From contig LARD01000004.1 in assembly GCA_000980375.1 (NCBI GenBank), forward strand, positions 160,800 through 224,799: a DNA stretch of 64,000 nt. The letters are read 5' to 3'. Source of the DNA: Clostridium sp. K4410.MGS-306. GTDB lineage: Bacteria > Cyanobacteriota > Vampirovibrionia > Gastranaerophilales > Gastranaerophilaceae. This document shows positions 1-8,676 of the stretch, piece by piece. The first letter of the stretch is position 1; each line of letters opens with the position of its first letter. The position numbers were made by a program, and so were the translations under genes. Under the pieces are notes generated by a model. It searched no databases. It worked only from the letters and a program-made list of their open reading frames with translations, and was not told where the DNA came from.

Positions 1-969
1 TTTCAGGCTCTTGCCAGTGTAATTTTACCCACAGCCGCAGTAAAAATGGGCCAAAGTATTGCCGGTCAGTTTACAAAATTTGATGGTTCCGGCTTGAACG
101 CTACTGCAAAAGAAGAAATTTTGGACAAGCTGCAAAACGACTTTGCAAAAGCAAAATTTGCAAAAGGCGACCGTATGGAAAATGGTGTGCTTAAAAAAGG
201 CAAAGATGCCGTTTGGGAAAGAATCCACGACCATAGCTTCCTACACGAATTGGACAATACACAGGTAAAATTACGCAAAGAAAGCGTGTTCAAAAAAATC
301 TGGAAAGTTTTTGCTCATGGTTCAGGCATGGATGCTACAGCTGTTGCGGATAGAACAAAAGTTGAACAATTCCTCAAAAGGAAAGTAAATGACATTTTTG
401 TCAAGCAAACATTGATTGAAACAGGTACGTTAGAGCAAATAGAAAAAACTAATGACAAAAATTTAATCAAGGCATACAAAAAGGCTATCCAAAAAGCACA
501 GGTCAATTACGAAAACCTTATCAAAGAAAGACCGAACTTTGTTGTTGAAAAAATTCTTTCTTCCGGTGAACAAAAACACAAACATCTTATTGATATGATT
601 ACGCAGGAATTTCCTGCAGTAAATGACAGGAAACAGCTTGTTTCTGCCACTGATGCGGGCAAAAATGTCAGTGCAAAGCTGCTCAAAAAGCTTATGAGCA
701 ATGAAACAGATAAAAATTTGATTACAGAGCTTGCAAAAAAAGCAGAAGCCTCAAATGAAGTAATAAGCAAACTGATTCAGGGTAAAAAATTGAAACTCGG
801 CCTTTTGAAAACAACGGGCGGTTTTATTGCTCTTGGTTTGCTGGCTATTCCTATTGACCATTTTGTACATAATTATATTATCAAAAAGTTTGTTGAACCC
901 GGTTTGGAAAATGTGCAGCAGCTGCAGCGTAAACTGTCTTTTAAAAGCAGCGACGATAGCAAAATTTAG
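1..969 (+). CDS. Uncharacterised protein, C-terminal part (truncated by window start)
   Basis: The frame is open from base 1 and the first ATG (46) has no ribosome binding site, so this is the tail of a longer protein. The visible part is lysine-rich and helical, with one hydrophobic stretch near the C-terminus (LGLLAIPIDHF region) and a final amphipathic tail ending LSFKSSDDSKI. That tail resembles the short F-containing tags seen at the N-termini of several other proteins in this window. It converges on the GIY-YIG gene, overlapping it by 4 bases. No family recognised. Confidence 0.75.
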   Translation, partial: FQALASVILPTAAVKMGQSIAGQFTKFDGSGLNATAKEEILDKLQNDFAKAKFAKGDRMENGVLKKGKDAVWERIHDHSFLHELDNTQVKLRKESVFKKIWKVFAHGSGMDATAVADRTKVEQFLKRKVNDIFVKQTLIETGTLEQIEKTNDKNLIKAYKKAIQKAQVNYENLIKERPNFVVEKILSSGEQKHKHLIDMITQEFPAVNDRKQLVSATDAGKNVSAKLLKKLMSNETDKNLITELAKKAEASNEVISKLIQGKKLKLGLLKTTGGFIALGLLAIPIDHFVHNYIIKKFVEPGLENVQQLQRKLSFKSSDDSKI

Positions 970-1226
970 TCTTGTTTATAAGAATTAACAAGCTCTTCTT
1001 TCTGGCTTCGCGAGAGCTTTTTTATTCTGCGCTCTTCTTTAAGCGCTTCTGATTTTGTGTCGAATTCTTTGACATACACCATTTTTAAAGGCTTGTGCGC
1101 GCGGGTATATTTTGCAGCAAGACCGGCTTTGTGTTTTTCAAAACGTTTTTCAGGGTCATCTGTATATCCGCAGTAAAGAGTGTTGTCAACTGTTAAAATC
1201 AGGTATGTGTAATATTTTTTGTTCAT
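966..1226 (-). CDS. GIY-YIG nuclease superfamily protein (UPF0213/YhbQ-like)
   Basis: An 86-residue protein that is essentially one GIY-YIG domain: YTYLIL and YCGY form the core strand pair, an Arg sits in the RFEKH helix, and the likely metal-binding Glu is in ALKEERRIKKLS. Small stand-alone proteins of this family are common in bacteria; the cellular role is poorly known, with DNA repair suggested for YhbQ-type members. It lies directly downstream of dusB with a TAATG stop/start overlap at 1224-1228, so the two are translationally coupled. Confidence 0.85.
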   Translation of the reverse strand: MNKKYYTYLILTVDNTLYCGYTDDPEKRFEKHKAGLAAKYTRAHKPLKMVYVKEFDTKSEALKEERRIKKLSRSQKEELVNSYKQD

Positions 1227-2281
1227 TACTTTTCAATATCTGCAAATTCCCTTTCCCATAAAGTTGGCGGGGCACTTTGCTCTTTTAATCTTTCTTCCAG
1301 TGTTATGAGTATTCTCATTGCCTGCACAAAACCGTTTTCCTGCACAAGTTTGTTTCTGTACCACGAAGCACCCTGAAAACCTTTGAGGTAATACGGATAA
1401 AATTTTCTGACAAACTGCATTGCCACCCTCTCGGAGCGGAATTTTACCTCATGCTCAATATGGTCTTTTAAAAGTGCAATGCGCTCAAAAATATCTGAGT
1501 CAGGCAGCGTCTCTCCTGTTTCCAAATAGTGTTCGATTCTTGCAATCAAATCAGGATTTCCAAGAATCCCTCTGCCAATTGCTATTCCGTCTGCGTTTGA
1601 TTCTTGAAGGCATTTTTTTGCGCTTTCAATATCAACAACATCTCCGTTCGCAAATACCGGCACTTTTATTTCTTTTTTTACATTACAAATAGCCTTCCAG
1701 TCGGCCTGTCCTGCATACATCTGTGCTCTGGTTCTGCAATGTATTGTCATTGCGTCGGCTCCGGACTCTTCCATGAGCTTTGCAAATTCCATAAAATTTT
1801 GCTCTACTGCAGTGTATCCAAGACGGAATTTCACGGTAACAGGTACATCAACAGTGTCTTTTATTGCTTTTACAATGTCGCTTGCAAGCTGCGGCGTCCT
1901 CATCAAAGCGGAACCGTCACCGCCTCCTACAACTTTTTTTACAGGACAGCCCATATTTATGTCAATGATATCAGCGTATTTTTCAATTTTTTTTGCTGCA
2001 GCTGCCATCATTGACGGCTTGTGCCCTGACAATTGATAAGCAAGCGGGAATTCATTATCTTCCCTTTCAAGAATCATATTGCCGTCTTTTCTATTTTGCA
2101 TAAGCATTTCAGAGCTTATCATTTCGGTGGTTAAAAGGCAGTTTTTAGAATACCTTCTGATAAGCTGTCTCAAAGGCAAGTCTGTAATACCTGCCATCGG
2201 TGCAAGAGAGACGCAGCTTTGCACTTCAACATTGCCTATTTTTATGATTCTTTTATTTTTTTGCGGAGGGTTTGGGTTCAT
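1226..2281 (-). CDS. dusB: tRNA-dihydrouridine synthase (DusB type)
   Basis: FMN-dependent reductase that makes dihydrouridine in tRNA D-loops. The 351-residue length fits the family. Visible motifs: APMAGITDLPLR near the N-terminus, NMGCP with the catalytic Cys, a VTVKFRLGY strand, MTIHCRTRAQMY, and ANGDV / GRGILGNP in the phosphate-binding region. The start overlaps the end of the upstream TPR gene by 29 bases, and the next gene (GIY-YIG) is coupled through TAATG, so all three probably form one minus-strand transcript. The DusB assignment within the Dus family is by overall resemblance. Confidence 0.9.
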   Translation of the reverse strand: MNPNPPQKNKRIIKIGNVEVQSCVSLAPMAGITDLPLRQLIRRYSKNCLLTTEMISSEMLMQNRKDGNMILEREDNEFPLAYQLSGHKPSMMAAAAKKIEKYADIIDINMGCPVKKVVGGGDGSALMRTPQLASDIVKAIKDTVDVPVTVKFRLGYTAVEQNFMEFAKLMEESGADAMTIHCRTRAQMYAGQADWKAICNVKKEIKVPVFANGDVVDIESAKKCLQESNADGIAIGRGILGNPDLIARIEHYLETGETLPDSDIFERIALLKDHIEHEVKFRSERVAMQFVRKFYPYYLKGFQGASWYRNKLVQENGFVQAMRILITLEERLKEQSAPPTLWEREFADIEK

Positions 2282-4457
2282 AAGCTTTTAAATCCTGTAT
2301 TCTTTTTGCAGAATATCTTGTGTAGTCATTGGTTTCGCCTTGTTTTTGGGTTTGAGCAAGGTATTTTTTATGGTACAAAAGGGCATTTGAATACTGTGCC
2401 AGATAGTCGTAATCTATTGCTATTGAATAGTTTGCAATCGTCATTTGAGGGTTGAATTGCAAAGCTTTTTTATAGTCATTTATTGCCTGCGCATATTTTT
2501 TTTGTGCATCATAGACCATTGCTCTGTAATAATAAGCATCAGCGTTTTTGGGGTCAAGTGAAATTGCTTCTGTCAGTAATGTTATGGCTTGCTGGTATTG
2601 TTTTGCGTCAAACAGGTTGATAGCTTTGTCCATTTTTGTTGTGCATTCCTGCTCTTTTACGTATGCCATAAGCTCTTTTGCATTTTTGTTTTGCGGGTCT
2701 ATTGTCAGTGCTTTTTGTGCATAAGTCTTGGCTTTTGAAAAGTTTTCAATATTGGAATAAGCCAATCCTGCGTAATATGCAGTGTCTGCATTTTTAGGGT
2801 CAAGGTTAAAAGATTTTTCATAATACTGTGCAGCCTGCGCAAAGTTGTTCATTGCCTGATAACAAGCGCCTATACCCAGAGTGGATTCGGCCGTTGCGGG
2901 TATTATTTTGTTATACATATCAATAGCTTCTTGATATTTCTTTTCTCCAAAAAGTTTTGATGCGTTTGTGTATAAGAGTGATGTTGTTTCTGCGTCAATT
3001 GATGCAAGCTGTTTTTTGATTGTTGTGTTTTCAGGGAAAAGACCTTTTGCCTCTGTCAGGAGATTTCGTGCTTTATCAAAATTGCCCTGCTGGGTGTAGG
3101 CTTGAGCAAGGTTTATGTATGCATTTTCGCTTTTGGGATTGAGTTTTATTGCCTGACTGTAGTATGGAACGGCTTCTGCCAGCCTGTTTGCTTTGTGCAG
3201 TTCATATGCGTATTTATAATTTAATTCTGCATTTGAAGGTTCTTTTTGAAGCTGTTCTTTTATGTATGCAAGTTTTTCATCCTGTGTCATACCTGTTTCA
3301 TACACGCTGTAGAGCTCTTCTTTTATGTCTTGATTTGAAGGGTCAAGGTTGAGTGCCAGCTTGTAATTTTGTATGGCTGCATTTTTATTGCCCATAGCTT
3401 TGTAGCATTGAGCTTTATATAGATATGCGAGCATAAAATTGGGGTTTACGTCGATAATTGTGTCATAGGCAGCGATTGCTGTTTCGTATTCTTTTTTTGC
3501 CTGATACAATGTCCCCATATTCAAACGTGTATTGACGTTTGAAGGGTTAAGCTCTTCTGCTTTTTCATATTGCTGGAGTGCTGCTGCAAAGTTATTTTGC
3601 TTTTGATAAACCGCACCGAGGTTTGCGTGAGCTTCTGCATCATTCGGGTTGTCGCAGACTTTTTGACGCCATATGTTTTCAAGCGACATTAATATTTCTG
3701 TGTTGTCGCCGGAACGGCTCAAGGCAAGATTGTACTGCTCTGCTGCCAGGTCAACTTTGCCCAGTCTCTCATAAGCACCTGCCAGTTTTAAATGAAGCTC
3801 TGAATTTTTAGGATCCAGCACAATCGCTTCATTTAAGTAGTCCACTGCCTGATTGTTTAAATTTAATATATAATAAATCTCTCCAAGGTTAGCCAGCGAT
3901 TGCTTTCTGTAGGTCACATCCGTCTGGGATTTTTGAAACTCTGTAATTGCCGCAGCAAACTCTCCCTGTGCTCGTAGTGATTTACCCATCATAAAATGCC
4001 CTTTAGGGCTCTGGTCGGCTTTTATTGCATAGAGAACGTTGTCAAGATTTCCTTCCATTGCGTTGATATCAGTGATATACATAGCGTCAGCGGGTTCGTT
4101 ATTGTAGTATTTCATATAAAATATTGCCGAGCGAAGGTCATTGGCTGCCTTATTGTAGTCCATTGCCTTGTTGTTGTAATACTGGGCACGTGAAAGGTAT
4201 GCATTTACAAGCTGGATTCTTGAGGATTTGTCTTGCGGGTTTTCTCTTAATGCTTTTCTAAATTCTGTTATTGCATTTGTATACTGTGCGGATTTTAAGA
4301 AATTTACTCCGTTGTTGTAATACTGTGAACCCTGTGCTGAGTACTCTGATGTATTATTAACGGGAACAATTTTACCTTCGGCAATTTCTTGCGCGTTCGC
4401 CGCGTTTATATTTATCAAAGCCAGTATAAACAGTGCGATGAGAGCTTTTTTGTTCAT
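2253..4457 (-). CDS. Exported tetratricopeptide-repeat protein
   Basis: About 734 residues. The start at 4457 is preferred over the longer frame start at 4481 because AGAGGA lies 7 bases before it and it opens directly into a signal peptide (MNKKALIALFILALININAANA, cleaved after AQ). The rest is an almost continuous array of about 18-20 TPR units, each showing the A..LG..Y....Y..A...Y..AL.L.P pattern. TPR arrays are protein-interaction scaffolds; a periplasmic or surface role is inferred. It is transcribed divergently from rpsE and is first in a probable operon with dusB. Confidence 0.85.
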   Translation of the reverse strand: MNKKALIALFILALININAANAQEIAEGKIVPVNNTSEYSAQGSQYYNNGVNFLKSAQYTNAITEFRKALRENPQDKSSRIQLVNAYLSRAQYYNNKAMDYNKAANDLRSAIFYMKYYNNEPADAMYITDINAMEGNLDNVLYAIKADQSPKGHFMMGKSLRAQGEFAAAITEFQKSQTDVTYRKQSLANLGEIYYILNLNNQAVDYLNEAIVLDPKNSELHLKLAGAYERLGKVDLAAEQYNLALSRSGDNTEILMSLENIWRQKVCDNPNDAEAHANLGAVYQKQNNFAAALQQYEKAEELNPSNVNTRLNMGTLYQAKKEYETAIAAYDTIIDVNPNFMLAYLYKAQCYKAMGNKNAAIQNYKLALNLDPSNQDIKEELYSVYETGMTQDEKLAYIKEQLQKEPSNAELNYKYAYELHKANRLAEAVPYYSQAIKLNPKSENAYINLAQAYTQQGNFDKARNLLTEAKGLFPENTTIKKQLASIDAETTSLLYTNASKLFGEKKYQEAIDMYNKIIPATAESTLGIGACYQAMNNFAQAAQYYEKSFNLDPKNADTAYYAGLAYSNIENFSKAKTYAQKALTIDPQNKNAKELMAYVKEQECTTKMDKAINLFDAKQYQQAITLLTEAISLDPKNADAYYYRAMVYDAQKKYAQAINDYKKALQFNPQMTIANYSIAIDYDYLAQYSNALLYHKKYLAQTQKQGETNDYTRYSAKRIQDLKAYEPKPSAKK

Positions 4458-4551
4458 TTTAAAATCCTCTTTGTATGGCAAATACTATATAATTATATGT
4501 CAAATTTTAAAATATAGTATACAGTTTTGTTACTAAATATTACCAGCAGTA

Positions 4552-4579
4552 TTGCAGAAAAAAAATTACCATGTATGAT
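4552..4579 (+). promoter_or_regulatory. Predicted promoter of the rpsE-secY operon
   Basis: TTGCAG (4552-4557), a 16-base spacer, and TATGAT (4574-4579). The segment TTACCATGTATGATAAA at 4566-4582 matches the infA promoter at 8611-8627 in all but one base. It predicts a leader of about 130 bases before rpsE. Confidence 0.55.
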
Positions 4580-4715
4580 AAAAAAGTCAGAAAAGTTACC
4601 CGACAATTTAATACACACCCGGCTGATATTTTTCGGCTTCATTTTTGTTGTATAAATTGTCTATATATTTAAAAATAGTTTACTAAAAAGAATTACACTA
4701 AGGAAAGGTAATACA

Positions 4716-5354
4716 GTGGAAGAAAAAGAAATTCAAGAAGTTGAAACAGTAGAAACAGTTGAAACAACTGAAACTGTTGAAGCAGCTATCGAAGAAAAAC
4801 CTGCTAAAGGTAAAAGAGCTAACAACGCTAAAGCTAAAGGCAAAAGAAAAATTGAAACAGTTGAAAATGCTCCTCAATCAGAATGGAAAGAAAGAGTAGT
4901 TCAAATCAGACGTGTAACAAAAGTAGTTAAGGGCGGTAAAAAACTGAGCTTCAGAGCTATCGTTATCGTAGGAAACGGCAAAGGCCAGGTTGGTGTTGGC
5001 TGTGCTAAAGCTTCTGAAGTTATCATTGCTATCCAAAAAGCTATTGCAGAAGGTAGAAAAAACCTTATTTCCGTACCTATCTTTAAAACAACTATTCCTC
5101 ACCCGATTGTTGGCCGTTCAGGTGCTGGTTCTGTTATGTTGAGACCTGCTTCTCAAGGTACCGGTGTTATCGCAGGCGGTGCTGTTCGTGCAGTATTAGA
5201 GCTTGCCGGTATCGAAAACATTTTGAGCAAATCACTCGGTTCAAAATCTCCGCTTAACGCAGCTAACGCTACTATGGCAGCTTTAAAAGAGTTGAGATCT
5301 TTCAACGATGTTGCTAAAAAACGCGGTTTGACTTTAAAAGAAATGTTAAATTAA
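4716..5354 (+). CDS. rpsE: 30S ribosomal protein S5 with long N-terminal extension
   Basis: Primary 16S-binding protein involved in decoding accuracy. The GTG at 4716 is the start: AGGAAAGG (4701-4708) lies 7 bases upstream. The conserved S5 body begins around residue 52 ([19 protein letters not shown]) and contains [12 protein letters not shown] and the GSGSV-like loop [13 protein letters not shown]. The first ~50 residues are extra: an acidic, repetitive EVET/VETVE stretch followed by a basic [15 protein letters not shown] stretch. At 212 residues it is longer than the usual ~165. First gene of an rpsE-rpmD-rplO-secY unit; no rplR or rplF lies upstream. Confidence 0.97.
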   Translation: MEEKEIQEVETVETVETTETVEAAIEEKPAKGKRANNAKAKGKRKIETVENAPQSEWKERVVQIRRVTKVVKGGKKLSFRAIVIVGNGKGQVGVGCAKASEVIIAIQKAIAEGRKNLISVPIFKTTIPHPIVGRSGAGSVMLRPASQGTGVIAGGAVRAVLELAGIENILSKSLGSKSPLNAANATMAALKELRSFNDVAKKRGLTLKEMLN

Positions 5355-5385
5355 TCACACAAAATCAATAAAGGAAATAATAACA

Positions 5386-5577
5386 ATGGCTAAAGATAAA
5401 TTAGAAAAAGTTTCGATTAAACTTACAAGAAGCTTAATCGGCTCTACAAAAGACCAAATCAAGGTTGTAAAAGCTCTTGGTTTGAAAAAGACAAACGATG
5501 TTGTTGAACACTTTGCCAGCCCTACAATTATGGGTATGGTTAACAAAGTTCCTCATCTCGTAACAGTAATTAAGTAA
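5386..5577 (+). CDS. rpmD: 50S ribosomal protein L30
   Basis: 63 residues, normal for bacterial L30: KVSIKLTRSLIGSTKDQIKVVKALGL is the ferredoxin-like core, ending in the MGMVNKVPHLV strand. RBS AAAGGAAAT precedes the ATG. It lies in the universal S5-L30-L15 order, 31 bases after rpsE. Confidence 0.96.
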   Translation: MAKDKLEKVSIKLTRSLIGSTKDQIKVVKALGLKKTNDVVEHFASPTIMGMVNKVPHLVTVIK

Positions 5578-5597
5578 TTAAAGAAAAGGATATAAAA

Positions 5598-6050
5598 ATG
5601 GCAGACAGAATAACATTAGAAGATTTAAGACCTGCTGAAGGCTCTACTCACAGAACAAAAAGAGTGGGCAGAGGCAGATCATCAGGACACGGTAAAACTT
5701 CTTGCCGCGGCCATAACGGTGAAGGACAACGTTCAGGTTCAAGCTCTAAAAGAGGTTTTGAAGGCGGACAGATGCCCTCTTACAGACAAATGCCGAAATT
5801 AAAAGGTTTCACAAACTTTGCTGCTCTTAACTGTGCAGAAATCAATGTTAAAGACATTGAAAAACTCGACGCAGCAGAAATCGATTTGACTTGGTTAATC
5901 GAAAACGGCAAAGCTCATCCGAAATCAGAAGTATTGAGAGTTTTAGGCAACGGCGAAATTTCAAAATCCGTTACCGTAAAAGCAAGATACTTTACACCTT
6001 CTGCTAAAGAAAAAATTGAAAAAGCAGGCGGTAAAGCTGAGTTAGTATAA
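5598..6050 (+). CDS. rplO: 50S ribosomal protein L15
   Basis: 150 residues. The glycine/arginine-rich N-terminal tail (KRVGRGRSSGHGKTSCRGHNGEGQRSG) threads into 23S rRNA, followed by the GGQMPSYRQMPKLKGF signature and a compact C-terminal domain (VTVKARYFTPSAKEKIEKAGG). Sits 20 bases after rpmD with RBS AAAAGGAT. Confidence 0.97.
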   Translation: MADRITLEDLRPAEGSTHRTKRVGRGRSSGHGKTSCRGHNGEGQRSGSSSKRGFEGGQMPSYRQMPKLKGFTNFAALNCAEINVKDIEKLDAAEIDLTWLIENGKAHPKSEVLRVLGNGEISKSVTVKARYFTPSAKEKIEKAGGKAELV

Positions 6051-6060
6051 AAAAATATAT

Positions 6061-6139
6061 AAACTGCAAGCTGATACAATATACAGCTTGCAGTTTAACT
6101 ATTCTATCCGTCTTGATAGTTAGAAACATGATAGACGGA
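6061..6139 (+). promoter_or_regulatory. Paired hairpins in the rplO-secY spacer
   Basis: A perfect 13-bp inverted repeat (6061-6073 with 6084-6096, 10-base loop) is followed by a second region with two competing pairings: CTATC 6104-6108 with GATAG 6115-6119, or TCCGTCT 6107-6113 with AGACGGA 6133-6139. The second ends shortly before the secY RBS (GGAGAGGA). There is no long T-run after the first hairpin, so it is a weak terminator at best. mRNA processing or control of secY relative to rplO is inferred. Confidence 0.45.
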
Positions 6140-6162
6140 AAAATCAATGGAGAGGACTTATA

Positions 6163-7506
6163 ATGCAAAATGCAAGAATGAAACCGCCTACAATGGATGA
6201 TGTTGTATCAATGTTTCAGGCATCAGGTTTAAAAGCAAAACTGTTATTTACTTTTGCTATGATAGTTATTTTTAGGCTTGGTGTAGCGCTTCCTTTGTAC
6301 GGGGTAAATAACGAGGTAATATCCAACCTTGCAAGACAGGGAAATCTTATAGGTTTTATTGACCTGTTTTCTGGTGGTGCACTTGCCAATGTGTCTATTC
6401 TGGCACTTGGTATCGGGCCTTACATCACAGCTTCAATTATCATGCAGCTGTTGACTGTAATCATCCCTCACCTTGAACAGCTTCAAAAAGAAGAAGGCGA
6501 AGCCGGAAGACGAAAAATATCTCAATATACAAGATATTTTACTGTATTTATTGCGTTCTTTCAGGCAACAATATTCTTGCTTTATCTTTTGCATCAAACA
6601 AGCAACGCACTTCTTCCCGGTGTGTCTCCGATTGTATTTTTCATCGGTTCTGCAATTATTTTGACAGCAGGTTCGGTTTTTGTAATGTGGCTTGCTGAAT
6701 TGATGACTGAAAGAGGTATTGGTAACGGCGGTTCTTTGTTAATCTTTGTCGGTATCATTTCAAGACTCCCCTCTTATTGCGAACAGACAGGAACTCTTGT
6801 TGCAAATGATTCTTCTTTGCAGCTTGGCTTGCTGGCATTGCTGGCAATATTCTTTGCAACAATGGTTTTAATTGTAATCATGCAAGAAGCTGTAAGAAAA
6901 GTTCTCATTGTAAACCCTAAACGTCAGGTGGGCAATAAAATTTACGGCGGAGTAAATACATATATTCCGTTTAAGATGAATCCGGGCGGTGTAATGCCTA
7001 TCATCTTTGCAATTGCTATTTTGCTCTTTCCAACAACAGTAATAAGCCTTATTGGCCAGACAAATCTGCCTGCCGGAGCATTGAAAGATGCAATCACTTG
7101 GCTTTCTACAACATTGAGCCCTTCCGGTTGGGTACATTATTTATTATATTTCTTGTTGATTGTTTTCTTAACTTTCTTTTATGCATCAATTATGCCTAAT
7201 ATGCAGCCAAAAGAAATTGCCAACAATCTGAAAAAATACGGTTCATCTATTCCTGGAATTAAACCTGGAAAACCAACCGCAGAAGCTCTTGATAAGATTA
7301 TTTCAAGATTAACATTACTTGGTGCGTTGAGCCTTGGTATTGTTGCATTGATTCCTTCAGGCGCTACTTATATAACAAGGATTACGCCTTTGCAAGGTAT
7401 TGGTGCTACGTCATTGATTATCATGGTTGGTGTTGCACTCGACTTTATCAATCAGATTAAGACGCAATTGCTGGCAAAAAATTATGAAAGCTTTTTGAAA
7501 GAATAA
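6163..7506 (+). CDS. secY: Preprotein translocase subunit SecY
   Basis: Central channel of the Sec translocon. 447 residues, as expected, with ten hydrophobic segments. Recognisable parts include the plug/TM2 region (FIDLFSGGALANVSILALGIGPYITASIIMQLL), GNGGSLLIFVGI, NPKRQVGNKIYGG and the cytosolic loop MQPKEIANNLKKYGSSIPGIKPGKPT. RBS GGAGAGGA. Last gene of the first ribosomal unit; a strong terminator follows at once. The adk and map genes that often follow secY are absent. Confidence 0.97.
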   Translation: MQNARMKPPTMDDVVSMFQASGLKAKLLFTFAMIVIFRLGVALPLYGVNNEVISNLARQGNLIGFIDLFSGGALANVSILALGIGPYITASIIMQLLTVIIPHLEQLQKEEGEAGRRKISQYTRYFTVFIAFFQATIFLLYLLHQTSNALLPGVSPIVFFIGSAIILTAGSVFVMWLAELMTERGIGNGGSLLIFVGIISRLPSYCEQTGTLVANDSSLQLGLLALLAIFFATMVLIVIMQEAVRKVLIVNPKRQVGNKIYGGVNTYIPFKMNPGGVMPIIFAIAILLFPTTVISLIGQTNLPAGALKDAITWLSTTLSPSGWVHYLLYFLLIVFLTFFYASIMPNMQPKEIANNLKKYGSSIPGIKPGKPTAEALDKIISRLTLLGALSLGIVALIPSGATYITRITPLQGIGATSLIIMVGVALDFINQIKTQLLAKNYESFLKE

Positions 7507-7511
7507 AAAAA

Positions 7512-7537
7512 ACATCCCTGTAAAGGGATGTTTTTTT
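7512..7537 (+). terminator. Rho-independent terminator after secY
   Basis: Stem ACATCCCT (7512-7519), loop GTAA, AGGGATGT (7524-7531), then a run of seven Ts to 7537. Confidence 0.9.
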
Positions 7538-7541
7538 ATGA

Positions 7542-7547
7542 TATAAT
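7542..7547 (+). promoter_or_regulatory. -10 box placed 6 nt before the 7554 start codon
   Basis: TATAAT is followed by six Ts and then ATG. A transcript starting at the usual distance would begin at or next to the ATG, giving a leaderless mRNA; no Shine-Dalgarno sequence is present. No good -35 box is visible. Confidence 0.45.
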
Positions 7548-7553
7548 TTTTTT

Positions 7554-8141
7554 ATGAAATTCAATTTAATTGAAAAAACAGCTTTTTCTGCGGTGTTTAT
7601 TATTTTTTTATTTTGTGTGGTTCGTGATTATACAGTATCGCATGATTTTCTTATAACCGGTGTCTATGGGTTTATTATAGGCCTGCCGCTGGTTTTTATT
7701 TGCGGGCTTTATGTTTTGATAAAAACTCTTGTTGGCTCTAGTGACCCTGTTTCTAAGTCGATACCTGACAAATCAGAAAATCTCTACTGTGCTGCCCCTG
7801 AAAAGAAATATGATAATTCTTTGGTAAAAAAATTTGCAAAATTCGGGTATTTGACATGCGGATTTGTATTCGGTGGGATAATTCTTTTTGCTTCTATTCA
7901 AAAACTTTTCCTTTTGGGAATTTTATTTGTTCCCATTATGCTGGTGGTTTGGATAGCTGCATTTGTATGCGCAGTGTATCCTATTGGCATGTGTATTTCC
8001 TATTTATTATCTACAGAGTCAAAACCTGCATCTATTGAAAAAACACAGTTCAGCACCGATGAAACCTGGGGAATAATTGCATATTTTGTGGGATTAATCA
8101 CTCTTGTATTAGTTTTGTACAACTTCTTTTTTAATAAATAA
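7554..8141 (+). CDS. Small multi-pass membrane protein, unknown function
   Basis: 195 residues with about five or six hydrophobic segments: one at residues 10-27, a long pair around 32-60, a cluster around 95-160, and a final one at 172-192. No family recognised. It interrupts the usual secY-to-infA order and has its own -10 box right at the start codon, so it is likely expressed independently of secY. No clear transcription terminator follows on the plus strand. Confidence 0.75.
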   Translation: MKFNLIEKTAFSAVFIIFLFCVVRDYTVSHDFLITGVYGFIIGLPLVFICGLYVLIKTLVGSSDPVSKSIPDKSENLYCAAPEKKYDNSLVKKFAKFGYLTCGFVFGGIILFASIQKLFLLGILFVPIMLVVWIAAFVCAVYPIGMCISYLLSTESKPASIEKTQFSTDETWGIIAYFVGLITLVLVLYNFFFNK

Positions 8142-8158
8142 ATTTTTTTGTATAAAGC

Positions 8159-8191
8159 AAAAAAAATGCTTACAAAATCGTTGCAAGCATT
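8159..8191 (-). terminator. Minus-strand terminator in the infA upstream gap
   Basis: Read on the minus strand: AATGCTTGCAA, loop CGATT, TTGTAAGCATT, then a run of Ts (A-run 8159-8166 on plus). The stem is 7 bp, one mismatch, then 3 bp. No minus-strand gene is evident between here and infA, so either an unannotated RNA is made from 8192-8676 or the hairpin blocks antisense transcription. Confidence 0.55.
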
Positions 8192-8596
8192 AAATAAACA
8201 CGAGGATATTAAGAGAGAGAGAGTATATGGATAAAACTTTTATTATCGATTTAAGTTGTAAGTTATAATCTTTGACTTGTTGTATTTTTCTTCCTTAAAG
8301 TTTTGATTTCCCTTACTCTTATATAAAGTATTTTGCTCTTAAAAAATTGCCTTTAATTTTTCAAAAAGTTAAGAAATGTTAACTTGATATTTCGATACCC
8401 TCTATTTGTCCAGTTGTTTTTTTAATATTTGAATAATTAAAAATTTAATAAATCTTAACAAAGTTCTTGAAAACGCGCACGAAAAGCCATTATTGAACAA
8501 CTGCATTACTATTAATCATTTTGTTATTTTATATAAACAATTATTTACTCTTTTGTTAAAAAGGGCTCAAATCTTAATAAAATCAATCAAAAAAGC
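8192..8596. other. Long AT-rich gap without a recognisable gene
   Basis: About 400 bases with no convincing reading frame. A purine run (AAGAGAGAGAGAG, ending near 8222) precedes ATGGATAAAAC at 8228, which opens only a 13-codon frame. The minus strand has a 34-codon frame with no support. The only supported signals are the minus-strand terminator at its left edge and the infA promoter at its right edge. Confidence 0.5.
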
Positions 8597-8624
8597 TTGC
8601 TTGTGGATTTTTACCATGTAAGAT
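8597..8624 (+). promoter_or_regulatory. Predicted promoter of the infA-rpsI operon
   Basis: TTGCTT (8597-8602), 16-base spacer, TAAGAT (8619-8624). TTACCATGTAAGATAAA (8611-8627) repeats the rpsE promoter core with one base changed. A small GGGC-GAATTAT-GCCC hairpin lies in the leader before infA. Confidence 0.55.
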
Positions 8625-8676
8625 AAATATACAAGGGCGAATTATGCCCGTAATTAATATCTAAAAAGAAGGTAAA

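Noticed and set aside
4489..4502. TTGACATATAAT upstream of the TPR gene, read as a promoter
   Set aside because: The TTGACA and TATAAT directly adjoin, so they cannot be -35 and -10 of one promoter; no other pairing with good spacing was found.
8228..8269. 13-codon frame after a purine-rich run in the infA upstream gap
   Set aside because: Too short to distinguish from chance, though the AGAGAGAGAG run would serve as an RBS.
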